Of a DNA stretch of 64,000 nucleotides, positions 28,683 to 37,220 are shown one piece after another. Numbering within the stretch: position 1 is the stretch's first letter; each line of letters begins with the position of its first letter. The stretch is taken from contig DJHM01000011.1 of the NCBI GenBank assembly GCA_002433075.1, positions 101,026 through 165,025 on the forward strand, given 5' to 3'. The notes beneath the pieces are model-generated. The model was not told the DNA's origin and did no database searches. It saw only the letters and a program-made list of their open reading frames with translations. This stretch comes from Latescibacteria bacterium UBA6620 (GTDB lineage: Bacteria > Latescibacterota > UBA2968). The position numbers and the translations under genes were made by a program.

Positions 28683-28791
28683 AGATTAACCTGCGCATTG
28701 GTTGTCCAACAGACCAGGCCCCGGAATCCCCGTGCAACAGCCGTTGTTCGATCTTCAGCCTCTCAATGTTCCTTGATCACTGTTCAATGCT

Positions 28792-29826
28792 CTATGAACA
28801 ATGTTCTTCCTTAAGCCCCTGCAAAATGTCCCACGTCGCATCCGCAACCGGAATGCCGTTCGCCAGTCGCTCCTGATAAGTACGATGCGAGCGCTCGCCC
28901 GGCAGGAAGATCTCCTCAACGCCGGGTACCTTCCGGCATCCCTTCACATAGTCGATGAACTTCCCGATCTCCGCCTTGAAGGCATCGATCGGCTGGAAGG
29001 CTTCAACGTCGATCGCCTGCACGAAAAGCGCATTTCCGACCTCCGGTGGGTTCTCCTCCGTGCAACCGGCGGGCGACAGGGCGCCGGACAGAATGTCGAG
29101 CGCGATTCCCAGAGCCGACCCCTTGTGGGCCACTGGTCCCCCGAACGGCACCAGCGCCCCGCCTCGCTCGAGAAAGTCGGCCGGATCGTTCGACGGATTC
29201 CCGTCCGCATCGACCTGCCAGCCGTCCGGAAGCGCCTCGCCCAGGGCAGCCCAGACCCGCAGCTTGCCCCCAGCCGCGACTGCGTTCGTCAGGTCGATCG
29301 CCACGTTGTAGTCTCGATCCGTCGGAAAGGCCGCCGCCATGCACGCTGCCGGCAGAATGCGGCCGATGGCACCGGTCGGCGCCAACGCGTGGTCACCCCC
29401 GTGCCCGTTGTTGGTCAACAGTCCGACCATGTCGGCTGCCGCCGCCAGAGGCGGAAACGCCCCGACGCGTCCGATGTGGTTGCAGCGATGCACCGTCACG
29501 ATACCGACCGACGCTTTCCGCGCTTTTTCGATCGCCAGGTTCATGGCGTCGACCGCCGTCACGTGTCCGAATCCCCAATTGCCGTTCATCACAGCCGTGG
29601 CCGAGGTTTCGCGCTCCACGACCGATTCTGCTCCGAGCCGGATATACCCATCCTGAACGGCTTTCACATACTGGGCACACCGGATCACCCCGTGAGAATC
29701 GTGACCGGCCAGGTTAGATGACACCAGCAACTCAGCGACCGTCGAAGCCTCTCGTTCACTCGCTCCAACCGCGAGGTATATGGACTCGGCCAGGTCTTTC
29801 AGCTCATCCGCAGGAATGGTCGGCAC
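28792..29826 (-). CDS. Malate/L-lactate dehydrogenase family (Ldh_2)
   Basis: 344 aa NAD(P)-dependent 2-hydroxyacid dehydrogenase of the LDH2/MDH2 family, which is not related to classical LDH. LAGHDSHGVIRCAQYV holds the conserved DSHG, VHRCNHIGRVGAFPPLAA the catalytic His and APTGAIGRILP and GPVAHKGSALGIALDIL the cofactor segments. Typical substrates are ureidoglycolate, sulfolactate, delta-1-piperideine carboxylate or malate. GTG start with GAGAGG 6 nt upstream. It lies between the acyl-CoA ligase gene and proA. Confidence 0.92.
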   Translation of the reverse strand: MPTIPADELKDLAESIYLAVGASEREASTVAELLVSSNLAGHDSHGVIRCAQYVKAVQDGYIRLGAESVVERETSATAVMNGNWGFGHVTAVDAMNLAIEKARKASVGIVTVHRCNHIGRVGAFPPLAAAADMVGLLTNNGHGGDHALAPTGAIGRILPAACMAAAFPTDRDYNVAIDLTNAVAAGGKLRVWAALGEALPDGWQVDADGNPSNDPADFLERGGALVPFGGPVAHKGSALGIALDILSGALSPAGCTEENPPEVGNALFVQAIDVEAFQPIDAFKAEIGKFIDYVKGCRKVPGVEEIFLPGERSHRTYQERLANGIPVADATWDILQGLKEEHCS

Positions 29827-29863
29827 GGCTACCTCTCTAAATGTGACGATCCCGGAAACGGGA

Positions 29864-31705
29864 TCAGGATGCGTAGGCTTCTACAATCAGACTTTCGTAA
29901 CGGTCGGCGATGGCTTTAGGCACGACCTTTTTCATTCCTCGGGTCAAGGTTCCTGTCTCTTCGGTCAGCGCTTCGGGCAGGACCACGACGCGCTGAGGTC
30001 GTTCGTGACCAGGTAGACCGACTCGTGTGGCCTCTGCAAGAAACTGTTCGCGGACGAATTCGACCACGTCCGGGTGTCGACGCGCCGCATCGTCATCGTC
30101 GGGCAGATCCTCCAAACCGGGCGTGACCCGGAGCTCTTCCACATTCACGTTTACGAGCGGGAGAGGATAGTCCCGCTGCTGGTCGCCGACCACAATGACG
30201 TGATCGACCAGTGGAACCGCAGTGTAGACGCGCTCGAGCATCTCCGGATTGACGAATTCCCCGTTTCGCAGCTTGAACTGACGACCCAATCGCCCGGAGA
30301 ACGTCAGGAATCCTTCTTGGTCGATCGAAAACAGATCGCCGGTGCGATACCAACGCTTGCCGTCCGATTCCACGATCGCCTTTGCCGTCTGCTCCGGGTC
30401 GTCCAGGTACTCCCGCATCACGTGAGGGCCGTGCACCCAGAGTTCTCCGGCCTGTCCCTGGCTCGATCGATAGGTCTTCGTTTCGGGCTCCCCGTTTCCG
30501 ATTTCATCCCCCGCTTCGGTCACGATCTTCACTTCCTGCAACGGCTGGCCCACAGTCCCCGTCTTTTGACCCGTCAAGCAATTGGCCGCAATCAGGGGGG
30601 CGCACTCTGTGACACCGTATCCCTCATAAGAAGTGATCCCCAGTACGTCCTGGAAAAAGTCGAGCGCATCGGGGTCGGCCTTGGCCGATCCGACCACAAG
30701 CAGTTTGAGCCTCGCTCCAACCCGACTTGCGAGACGTTCACTGATCTGACCGATCACTTTCTTCCCGATCGTGGCGTGCACGAGCCAGTCGACCGGCGAT
30801 GCCTTCCCTCGGGCGATACGCTGCTTCGCCCGAACCGATCGAGCTACGAGCTTTCCTTTGGCTCCCCCCCCGTCGATCGCTTTCCGGACATTCCCGTAAA
30901 CCTTGTCCAGAATGAGCGGAACCATCAATGTCCCTTCCGGCTCGGAATGGCGGATGTCGATCAGCACTCGATCGGGCGACCGTGCGAGATCCAGACACCA
31001 ACCCTTGGCAAGCGGGTAGTAGACGTTGAGGATACCCATCGTGTGGTAGTCGGGCGCGGACTTGAAGAAGATCAGATCGTCTTCGCTGATCACATCCCAG
31101 ATGCCCAAACAATTGTGCAGGATATTGCGATGGGTCTGCACGACCCCCTTCGGCATCCCCGATGAACCCGAGGTGAAGACAACCTTCGATTCGTCATCCG
31201 CTGTGAGCTCGACTTCCGGCGCCTCCCCAGCTGTCTTGATCAGGTCGAAGAACGGCGCAGCATTCGGATGCTGCCCTTCCGTCACGACGAGGCGGGGTAC
31301 GGTCTCCAGTCGATCCGACATTCGGTCGATCTGCTCGATGCTCTTCGGATCGACAAAAAGAAGAGAGGGACGCGTCAGGTTCAACTCGTGCGCCAGGATC
31401 TCATCGGGCAATTTGTTGCAGAGCGGCACGGCAGAGAGACCCAGGGCATCACACGCCAGGAAGATCAGGATCGGCTCGAGCCCACCGTCCGTAAGAATAC
31501 CGACCCGGGCACCCTTCTCCAGCCCCAGCCCCGCCAGACCGATCACCAGTCGATTGCGCTGCTCGCCAAGTTGCCGGTAAGTCATGGGCACATAACGAAG
31601 CCCACGATCACCTTTCTGCTCGGACTGACGAAGGACTCGAATGGCGGTGCTATCGGCGTAGCGTTCGAAACTATCGTCGATCAGATCTCTTAGATTCTCA
31701 GGCAT
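29864..31705 (-). CDS. Long-chain acyl-CoA synthetase (AMP-forming)
   Basis: 613 aa adenylate-forming enzyme that activates a fatty acid with ATP and CoA. VVFTSGSSGMPKGVVQTH is the P-loop (A3), YEGYGVTECAPLIAANC is A5, RWYRTGDLFSID is A7 and QFKLRNGEFVNPEMLE is A8, with the K of LTRGMKKV near the end. The acyl chain length is not readable. The gene begins after an AT-rich spacer that likely contains its promoter. Confidence 0.93.
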   Translation of the reverse strand: MPENLRDLIDDSFERYADSTAIRVLRQSEQKGDRGLRYVPMTYRQLGEQRNRLVIGLAGLGLEKGARVGILTDGGLEPILIFLACDALGLSAVPLCNKLPDEILAHELNLTRPSLLFVDPKSIEQIDRMSDRLETVPRLVVTEGQHPNAAPFFDLIKTAGEAPEVELTADDESKVVFTSGSSGMPKGVVQTHRNILHNCLGIWDVISEDDLIFFKSAPDYHTMGILNVYYPLAKGWCLDLARSPDRVLIDIRHSEPEGTLMVPLILDKVYGNVRKAIDGGGAKGKLVARSVRAKQRIARGKASPVDWLVHATIGKKVIGQISERLASRVGARLKLLVVGSAKADPDALDFFQDVLGITSYEGYGVTECAPLIAANCLTGQKTGTVGQPLQEVKIVTEAGDEIGNGEPETKTYRSSQGQAGELWVHGPHVMREYLDDPEQTAKAIVESDGKRWYRTGDLFSIDQEGFLTFSGRLGRQFKLRNGEFVNPEMLERVYTAVPLVDHVIVVGDQQRDYPLPLVNVNVEELRVTPGLEDLPDDDDAARRHPDVVEFVREQFLAEATRVGLPGHERPQRVVVLPEALTEETGTLTRGMKKVVPKAIADRYESLIVEAYAS

Positions 31706-31819
31706 AATTGCAATCTACCAGACTTCAATATTCAAACAAATTGTTATTTTTATTTAATTTATACTTATTCTTTCACGAAATTTCGAGATGAAATTCCGTT
31801 CTGAAATCTCCTGACGGGC
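31706..31819 (-). promoter_or_regulatory. AT-rich spacer upstream of the acyl-CoA synthetase
   Basis: This 114-bp gap is far more AT-rich than the surrounding DNA (runs such as TTATTTTTATTTAATTTATA) and includes the palindrome CGAAATTTCG at 31776-31785. On the minus strand TATAAA/TAAATT elements occur but I cannot pair them with a convincing -35. A promoter/UP-element region or small transferred segment are both possible. Confidence 0.4.
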
Positions 31820-32410
31820 TCAGGGGTTGAGTGCCCCGCTGGAAACCGCATCGTCGATCATCGCCTTCGCATGCTCCCAGAGCGCGGGAGCCCCTTCCTC
31901 GATGTGACGATTCCTGTCGACGACCTGACTTTTCCGAATCCCGTGTTTCTTCCAGCCCTTTCCACCTGTCAGAACGTTGTGAAACATCGGCTGAAAACGA
32001 TCGAGCGATGCGGCATAGCGAGATTCGATCGTTTGTCGCGCCTCGAACTCCTCCCACAAAGCCATCACTTCAATCGCCTGATCCTCGGGCAGCAGGTTGA
32101 AGATCCGGTCGGCCGCCTTCTGTTCCCTTTCAGCCTTGTCCGCTCGCGCCGCCTCATCGTAGACGAACGTGTCGCCGGCGTCGATTTCGACCAGATCGTG
32201 AATCAGAAGCATCTTCACGACACGAAGGATGTCGACCGGTTCAGACGCGTACTCCTCGAGCAGGATCGCCATCAACGCAATGTGCCAAGAGTGTTCCGCG
32301 TCATTCTCCCGCCGCTCTCCGTCGAGTACGTAGGTCTGCCGAATGATCCCCTTGACCTTGTCGATCTCGGCAATGAACTCGAGTTGGGCGGTCAACCGAT
32401 CGTCAGACAC
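31820..32410 (-). CDS. HD-domain nucleotide phosphohydrolase (HDDC2/YfbR-like)
   Basis: 196 aa HD-superfamily metal hydrolase, probably acting on 5'-deoxynucleoside monophosphates. ENDAEHSWHIALMA supplies the first His (about 40 and 43), LLIHDLVEIDAGDT supplies the HD pair at 71-72 and the downstream Asp. The GTG at 32410 lies inside the 3' end of the aldose epimerase gene (8-nt overlap), so translation is linked. Confidence 0.9.
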   Translation of the reverse strand: MSDDRLTAQLEFIAEIDKVKGIIRQTYVLDGERRENDAEHSWHIALMAILLEEYASEPVDILRVVKMLLIHDLVEIDAGDTFVYDEAARADKAEREQKAADRIFNLLPEDQAIEVMALWEEFEARQTIESRYAASLDRFQPMFHNVLTGGKGWKKHGIRKSQVVDRNRHIEEGAPALWEHAKAMIDDAVSSGALNP

Positions 32411-33404
32411 GGTTGGGCTCGAAACTCATCACACCGGTAAGCGATTCACCCGGCCCCAAAACGCTCATGCCCCCCTCAATGCCCCTCGTGGCGAGGTTGA
32501 ATGCGTCCGTCGTACACGTATAAGGTTCGAAGCAAACGACAGGGCGATTATCGGGCGCGTAGAACACCCACTCCCTGAATCCACCATCAGCTTCGACTTC
32601 GATCTTTACACCCGAATGAGGGTCCTCGAAGAGACATCGACTCCAACCATCTGCACTGACGGCCACGTCGGTCCACACATCGTCGTAATACCTGTCCCCC
32701 AACGCACTCAGTTCACGTAGGTCGTAATCCTCATTCACAAAGAGTATTACGCCCGTCGGAATATTGTCCTCACGGAGCGGCCAGTAGCTGGCCGCCGGCA
32801 GTTGTATCCGACACGCGCCTCGATCGCCCCCCGCCTCCAGCGGCAAGCCGAAGTAGGGATGGAACCCGAGTCCGCACGGCATATTCGAGCTGCCTGTGTT
32901 TGTCCCCTCGAACTCTACGGAAAGGCGTCCCTCTCTGAGCCGATACGTACACACCGTCTCGAATGGGAACGGCCACTGACGGACAATCCCTTCATCCTCC
33001 GACGATCGGAAACGACCGGTCATCCACGCGCCGTCGTCGACGCCTGTCGCTTCCACCTGCCACGCCCGGTTCAGGACGAACCCGTGAAGGAGATGGGCAT
33101 TCGGTTCAGGGGTCTCGAGATGGATGTCCGTGCCTTCGAAGCTGAACCGGCCTCGATCGATACGGTTCGGCCACGGAAACAGGATGGGGATCCCATAGCC
33201 ACTCGGACGGCCCAGCAAGGTTTCCGCATCCGGTGCAGCGTGGAACAACTCCACGTCGCGGTCCTCCACAGTCAGCTTGTAGCTGACACAGTTGTTTCCG
33301 ACGGACGGTAGCACGCGAGCCGTCTGCTTGGCTACCTCGTCCGACAGAACAAGGATCGGGTGGCCCCCAAAATCCTCTTCCACCACGCGGTATCGATCGC
33401 TCAT
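32403..33404 (-). CDS. Aldose 1-epimerase (galactose mutarotase) family
   Basis: 333 aa beta-sandwich protein that equilibrates alpha and beta anomers of hexoses. ILFPWPNRIDRGRFSF, ETPEPNAHLLHGFVLNRAW (catalytic-type His), GLGFHPYFGLP (second His) and the C-terminal Glu in CFEPYTC follow the mutarotase pattern. It comes 21 nt after an SDR and overlaps the HD-domain gene. Interconversion of an alternative hexose derivative is possible. Confidence 0.9.
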   Translation of the reverse strand: MSDRYRVVEEDFGGHPILVLSDEVAKQTARVLPSVGNNCVSYKLTVEDRDVELFHAAPDAETLLGRPSGYGIPILFPWPNRIDRGRFSFEGTDIHLETPEPNAHLLHGFVLNRAWQVEATGVDDGAWMTGRFRSSEDEGIVRQWPFPFETVCTYRLREGRLSVEFEGTNTGSSNMPCGLGFHPYFGLPLEAGGDRGACRIQLPAASYWPLREDNIPTGVILFVNEDYDLRELSALGDRYYDDVWTDVAVSADGWSRCLFEDPHSGVKIEVEADGGFREWVFYAPDNRPVVCFEPYTCTTDAFNLATRGIEGGMSVLGPGESLTGVMSFEPNRV

Positions 33405-33425
33405 ACGGACATCCGTGGAATCAGA

Positions 33426-34202
33426 TCACGCATTATCCAACCACCGCTCGCCAGCCATGAACCCGCCATCCACATAGATCAGCTGGCCCGTCACGTAGTC
33501 TGACGCCTTGGAAGCCAGAAATACGGCCGTCCCTAAAAGATCCTCTGGCACGCCCAGTCGACCGTGTGCGCATCGCTTCTCGCCCCAATCCCGCATCGAC
33601 GGGTTCGACCACAGCTTCTCCGTAAGTGGCGTCAGAATGAAGCCTGGGCAGATCGCGTTCACCTGGATCTCCGGTGCCAGTTCGACCGCGTGTACCTTCG
33701 TCAGCTGCCCGACGGCCCCCTTCGTTCCCGTGTAGACCGAGACACTGGCCAGACCCACCCCTGTCGTCAACGAACCGATGTTGATGATCTTTCCTCGACC
33801 CCGTGGCCGCATGTGTTTCGCCGCAACCTGGGTCATGAAGAACAGGCCTTTCTGGTTTACAGAGGCGATCTGGTCGTAGTGATCTTCGGTGACCTCTTCC
33901 AGGGGCTCACGGATGTTCATGCCGGCGTTGTTTACGAGAATATCGAGCTGTCCAAACGTTTCAATCGATTTGTCCACACTTCCCTGGATGGAGTCCATCG
34001 ATGTCATATCCAGCGTAACGGGGATTGCCTCGCCGCCCTTCGACCGAATCGCTTCCGCAGTTTCTTCCGTCTGGGCTTCGGTTCGCGCAGCCACCACGAC
34101 CTTCGCGCCGTGGTCGGCAAGACCCTCCGCGATCCCCCGACCGATGCCCCTGCCGCCTCCGGTTACCAGCGCGACTCGGCCCTCAAGATTGAATAGACTC
34201 AT
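33426..34202 (-). CDS. SDR-family oxidoreductase (gluconate 5-dehydrogenase-like)
   Basis: 258 aa classical short-chain dehydrogenase. VTGGGRGIGRGIA is the cofactor loop, NNAGM follows, and the catalytic residues are N116, S144 in INIGSLTT, Y157 and K161 in SVYTGTKGA. CPGFILTPLT and the C-terminal YVDGGF are also typical. Best resemblance is gluconate 5-dehydrogenase/2-deoxy-D-gluconate 3-dehydrogenase, which fits a sugar-acid pathway. GAGGGA precedes the ATG. Confidence 0.92.
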   Translation of the reverse strand: MSLFNLEGRVALVTGGGRGIGRGIAEGLADHGAKVVVAARTEAQTEETAEAIRSKGGEAIPVTLDMTSMDSIQGSVDKSIETFGQLDILVNNAGMNIREPLEEVTEDHYDQIASVNQKGLFFMTQVAAKHMRPRGRGKIINIGSLTTGVGLASVSVYTGTKGAVGQLTKVHAVELAPEIQVNAICPGFILTPLTEKLWSNPSMRDWGEKRCAHGRLGVPEDLLGTAVFLASKASDYVTGQLIYVDGGFMAGERWLDNA

Positions 34203-34257
34203 TCGTCCCTCACTGTCGGTAAGTGCTTGTTTTTTCGGGCGCGCAATATAAATGAAT

Positions 34258-34289
34258 CGCCCCCCGGAGACAACGTGCTCCGAGGGGCG
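34258..34289 (-). terminator. Intrinsic terminator downstream of the outer-membrane-type gene
   Basis: CGCCCCCCGGAG (34258-34269) pairs with CTCCGAGGGGCG (34278-34289), with one mismatch, around an 8-nt loop, followed on the minus strand by ATTCATTTATATT. It sits 32 nt beyond the stop of the gene at 34322. Confidence 0.6.
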
Positions 34290-34321
34290 GATAGCCCATT
34301 TTGCTTCGATGTGACCGGTTG

Positions 34322-34936
34322 CTACCGGAAGAAGACCGAGAAACCAGCTGTGATGATGTGACGGTTGAGTCGTTGCCCGTCCGCGAAGAGCGCCACATAC
34401 GAGTACTGTGTATTGAGGGCAGTCGTCCGGCTGACAAAGCGGCGAACCCCGACGCCGGCGCCCAGTTCGCTCAGATCCCCCCCCCAGCCGAAATCACGGC
34501 CCCCGAAGACTTCGACGTAAGGGAAGGACCGCTTCTCGATCTGAAATGGGGCGTTGTAGCGATAGAATCCCGTCAGCGAAGACCCGAAGCCCTGGTCGAT
34601 CAACAGGTTGGCTCCGTTCCCGTTCGACAAAGTTGACCCGACAACGACTTCCCGACGATTCGTGCGGTCGTCGAGTCGGTTTCCCATCACAAAAGAGCCA
34701 CCCAACTGATGGGTGCGCGTAACCGCGTATCCCACAGCCATGCCGACCTGGTAGATCGCAGCGCCGTCGGACAAACGCATCGACATAATCGGGTTGACTT
34801 CGAGATGGCCAGCCCGGATGCCCGAAATCGGCGAGAGATCGATCTCTCCCTCGGTCTCGCCATCGATGATCTGAGCGGAGACCTGCCCCGTGAGTCCGAC
34901 CATCGCACCCAACAGAATCAAGAGCCATCGCTTCAT
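34322..34936 (-). CDS. Predicted outer-membrane beta-barrel protein, unknown
   Basis: 204 aa with a signal peptide (KRWLLILLGAMVGLTGQVSA, cleavage after VSA). The mature part is a series of amphipathic strands (AGHLEVNPIMSMRLSD, YQVGMAVGYAVTRTHQLG, ELGAGVGVRRFVS, NTQYSYVALFAD) ending IITAGFSVFFR, which looks like a small outer-membrane porin-type barrel. I do not recognise a family. The ATG at 34936 has GGGAGA 7 nt upstream; longer in-frame starts lack one. Confidence 0.75.
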   Translation of the reverse strand: MKRWLLILLGAMVGLTGQVSAQIIDGETEGEIDLSPISGIRAGHLEVNPIMSMRLSDGAAIYQVGMAVGYAVTRTHQLGGSFVMGNRLDDRTNRREVVVGSTLSNGNGANLLIDQGFGSSLTGFYRYNAPFQIEKRSFPYVEVFGGRDFGWGGDLSELGAGVGVRRFVSRTTALNTQYSYVALFADGQRLNRHIITAGFSVFFR

Positions 34937-35051
34937 AGGTTTCTCCCTGGAATCCGGCTGAGGTAGAAAGAACTCGAGGCTTAGACGTTCGATCTGCGGT
35001 TTTGGTTCCGGCTCAACACACGGCCGGGATGACATAGGACCGGCTTGTCGA

Positions 35052-36143
35052 TCAAAACACAATCAACCCCCTTGCGAGCTCGCCGTCTGCGAGCGCCCGA
35101 AAAGCCTCGTTCGCTTCTTCGAGCGCGAAGCGTCTGGAGATCAGCTCATCGATCTTCAGCTTGTCCGCCATATACAGCTCGACCATTCTGGGAAAATCAT
35201 CCCGGATGCGCGCGCTCCCATACTTGCAGCCTCGGAAAACCTTCTCGTCCGACTGTAATTGACCCGTGTCGAACGTGACCGTTGAGCCCGTCGGGGGCAG
35301 CCCAATCATCACGGCCGTGCCGGCTGGAGCCAGACAATCCCACGCTTGCGTGATCGTCTTGGCCACGCCGACGGCGATGAACGCGTAGTCCGCGCCTCGT
35401 CCGGTGATGTCCTTGATCGCTTCGACAGGATCGTCCTTCGACGCGTTGATGGTATGCGTCGCCCCGAGCGAGCGGGCGTAGTCCAGCTTGTCATCCAACA
35501 CATCGACGGCGATGATCGGATTCGCCGCCACCAGCGCCCCGCCCTGGATACAGTTCAAGCCGATACCGCCCACCCCGAAGACCGCCATACTGGCCCCCGG
35601 GGGTACCTGAGCGGTGTTCAACACGGCACCGACGCCCGTCATCACCGAACAACCGATCAGCGCGGCCTTGTCGAGCGGCATATCGGCTCGAATCGGGATC
35701 GCGCAACTTGCTGGAACCACGGAGTGGGAAGCATACGTGGCCACATTGCCATAGTGATGGACTGGCTTCCCGTTCAGGCTCATACGCGTGGTCCCGTCGA
35801 ACAGCGCACCTCGCTTCGGTACGGTCCGTATGCAGAGCTGCGATCGCCCCGTCGAGCAGTAGTGACATTGGCCGCACGCCGGAGCCCAGGACAGAATCAC
35901 GTGATCGCCCGGCTTCAATCCTCTCACCCCGGGGCCCACCTCTTCTACGACCCCCGCACCCTCGTCTCCCAGAACGATCGGCATCGGAACCCACGTCCAG
36001 CTGCCGTCCGCAGCGTGGAGACAGCTGTGGCAGACGCCGCTTGCCGTCATCTGAACGAGAACTTCGTCTTCCTGAGGCGCCTGAAGGTCGATGTCTTCGA
36101 CTTCGAGGGGCTTGCCCGGTTCGTGAAGAACGGATGCGATCAC
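35052..36143 (-). CDS. Zinc-dependent alcohol dehydrogenase (MDR), atypical catalytic site
   Basis: 363 aa medium-chain dehydrogenase similar to class III/formaldehyde-type ADHs. The structural zinc site is intact (C90, C93, C96, C104 in CGQCHYCSTGRSQLC) and FGVGGIGLN at 189-197 is the NAD site. The catalytic site is altered: GVCHSCLH keeps Cys38, ALIGCSVMTG keeps Cys165, but the usual GHEG is GDEG, so the zinc ligand His is Asp60. GTG start with AAGGAGG upstream. Substrate and activity uncertain. Confidence 0.9.
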   Translation of the reverse strand: MIASVLHEPGKPLEVEDIDLQAPQEDEVLVQMTASGVCHSCLHAADGSWTWVPMPIVLGDEGAGVVEEVGPGVRGLKPGDHVILSWAPACGQCHYCSTGRSQLCIRTVPKRGALFDGTTRMSLNGKPVHHYGNVATYASHSVVPASCAIPIRADMPLDKAALIGCSVMTGVGAVLNTAQVPPGASMAVFGVGGIGLNCIQGGALVAANPIIAVDVLDDKLDYARSLGATHTINASKDDPVEAIKDITGRGADYAFIAVGVAKTITQAWDCLAPAGTAVMIGLPPTGSTVTFDTGQLQSDEKVFRGCKYGSARIRDDFPRMVELYMADKLKIDELISRRFALEEANEAFRALADGELARGLIVF

Positions 36144-36314
36144 GTTAGGCCTCCTTGAACATTTTCGCGATTGGGCTCACAAGGTAGTGTTTGACAGCTT
36201 CAGTGGAAAGGGACGGTGCGGAGGTAACCGAATCGAAACCGCACACACCCCTCACCTTCAGGCTCGCCCCTTCACTGCCTTTCAACCACGACTAAGTGCT
36301 GATCAGGTAAAGAC

Positions 36315-36343
36315 TTGACACCCAACCCCGAGTGTCATTTCTT
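36315..36343 (+). promoter_or_regulatory. Consensus -35 with overlapping inverted repeat upstream of cupin operon
   Basis: TTGACA at 36315-36320 is a perfect -35 hexamer; a -10 17 bp downstream is poor (TTTCTT, 36338-36343). TGACAC (36316-36321) and GTGTCA (36332-36337) form a perfect 6-bp inverted repeat with a 10-nt spacer that overlaps the -35, as operators often do. The GTG of the cupin gene is 24 nt downstream. Evidence is from sequence only. Confidence 0.4.
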
Positions 36344-36366
36344 GGCGGCGCACCTGGAGTCTATAC

Positions 36367-36819
36367 GTGAACAAAGTAGCTCAGAAAGACCTCGAATGGC
36401 GCGAACGACGGTCCCCGAAGGGCAAGTATGGCGCTTCCGGGCTGGACTTCGGGAAGCCCATGGACGCGGGGCCCGGCGGTCACCCTTTCGAGATGATGTT
36501 GCTCCGCATCCCTCCGGGAAAGCGACCGTGGCCGTATCACGCGCACGCGCAGCAGTGGGAATTCTATTACGTCCTGGAAGGCTCCGGCGAGATGCGTCTC
36601 GAAGACGGTAACGTCCCGTTCACCGAGGGTGACGCGATGATGTGTGGCCCCGGGGAGGCGCACCAGATCATCAACAACACCGACGCCGATCTGGTCGTTC
36701 AAATCATCGCTTCGAATCACGCCTTCGACGCCTGCAATTATCCTGATTCGGGTAAATGGGCTATGGGAGGGACGATCTATCGTATGGACGAGACGACCTA
36801 CTACGACGGCGAAGAATGA
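36367..36819 (+). CDS. Cupin-domain protein
   Basis: 150 aa single cupin barrel. The metal-binding pattern H58-A-H60 with E65 (PYHAHAQQWEFYYVLEGSG) and H99 (GPGEAHQIINN) matches cupin motifs 1 and 2. It may be a dioxygenase, sugar isomerase or binding protein. GTG start with TGGAG 9 nt upstream; its stop overlaps the YjbQ start by ATGA. It heads the translationally chained run that reaches 43800. Confidence 0.9.
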   Translation: MNKVAQKDLEWRERRSPKGKYGASGLDFGKPMDAGPGGHPFEMMLLRIPPGKRPWPYHAHAQQWEFYYVLEGSGEMRLEDGNVPFTEGDAMMCGPGEAHQIINNTDADLVVQIIASNHAFDACNYPDSGKWAMGGTIYRMDETTYYDGEE

Positions 36820-37220
36820 CGACACTGGAGATTCGGACGGAGCAACGATCCCAGCTTCTTCCCATCACCGACCAAGTTGAGCGCATAGTCACCGACAGTG
36901 GGGTCTCGACCGGCGTCTGCACACTTTACGTGCCACATACTACGGCGGCTATCACCGTAAACGAGAACGCCGATCCGGATGTGGCCAGGGACATCCTGAT
37001 GGCCGTCGACGAATGGATCCCTCAACAGCATCCTGGTTTCCGGTACGCGGAAGGCAACTCCGACTCGCACATCAAGGCTTGCTACTTCGGCGTTTCCGAG
37101 TCGCTCCTGAGCCAGAGCAGCCGACTTGTACTCGGAACGTGGCAGGGCGTTTACTTCTGTGAGTTCGACGGGCCCCGCACCCGCCCGCTACACGTGCACA
37201 TCTCAGGCGATCCATCATGA
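36816..37220 (+). CDS. YjbQ family (secondary thiamine-phosphate synthase) protein
   Basis: 134 aa protein of the conserved YjbQ/UPF0047 family. STGVCTLYVPHTTAAITVNENAD and SHIKACYFGVSESL with the LGTWQGVYFCEFDGPR ending are diagnostic. Family members have weak thiamine-phosphate synthase activity, but the true role is open. The ATG overlaps the preceding stop, and its own stop overlaps the next start, both as ATGA. Confidence 0.95.
   Translation: MTTLEIRTEQRSQLLPITDQVERIVTDSGVSTGVCTLYVPHTTAAITVNENADPDVARDILMAVDEWIPQQHPGFRYAEGNSDSHIKACYFGVSESLLSQSSRLVLGTWQGVYFCEFDGPRTRPLHVHISGDPS

Noticed and set aside
28781..28800. Inverted repeat TGTTCA-N8-TGAACA
   Set aside because: Weak stem without U tract, overlapping the stop of the dehydrogenase gene; probably chance.
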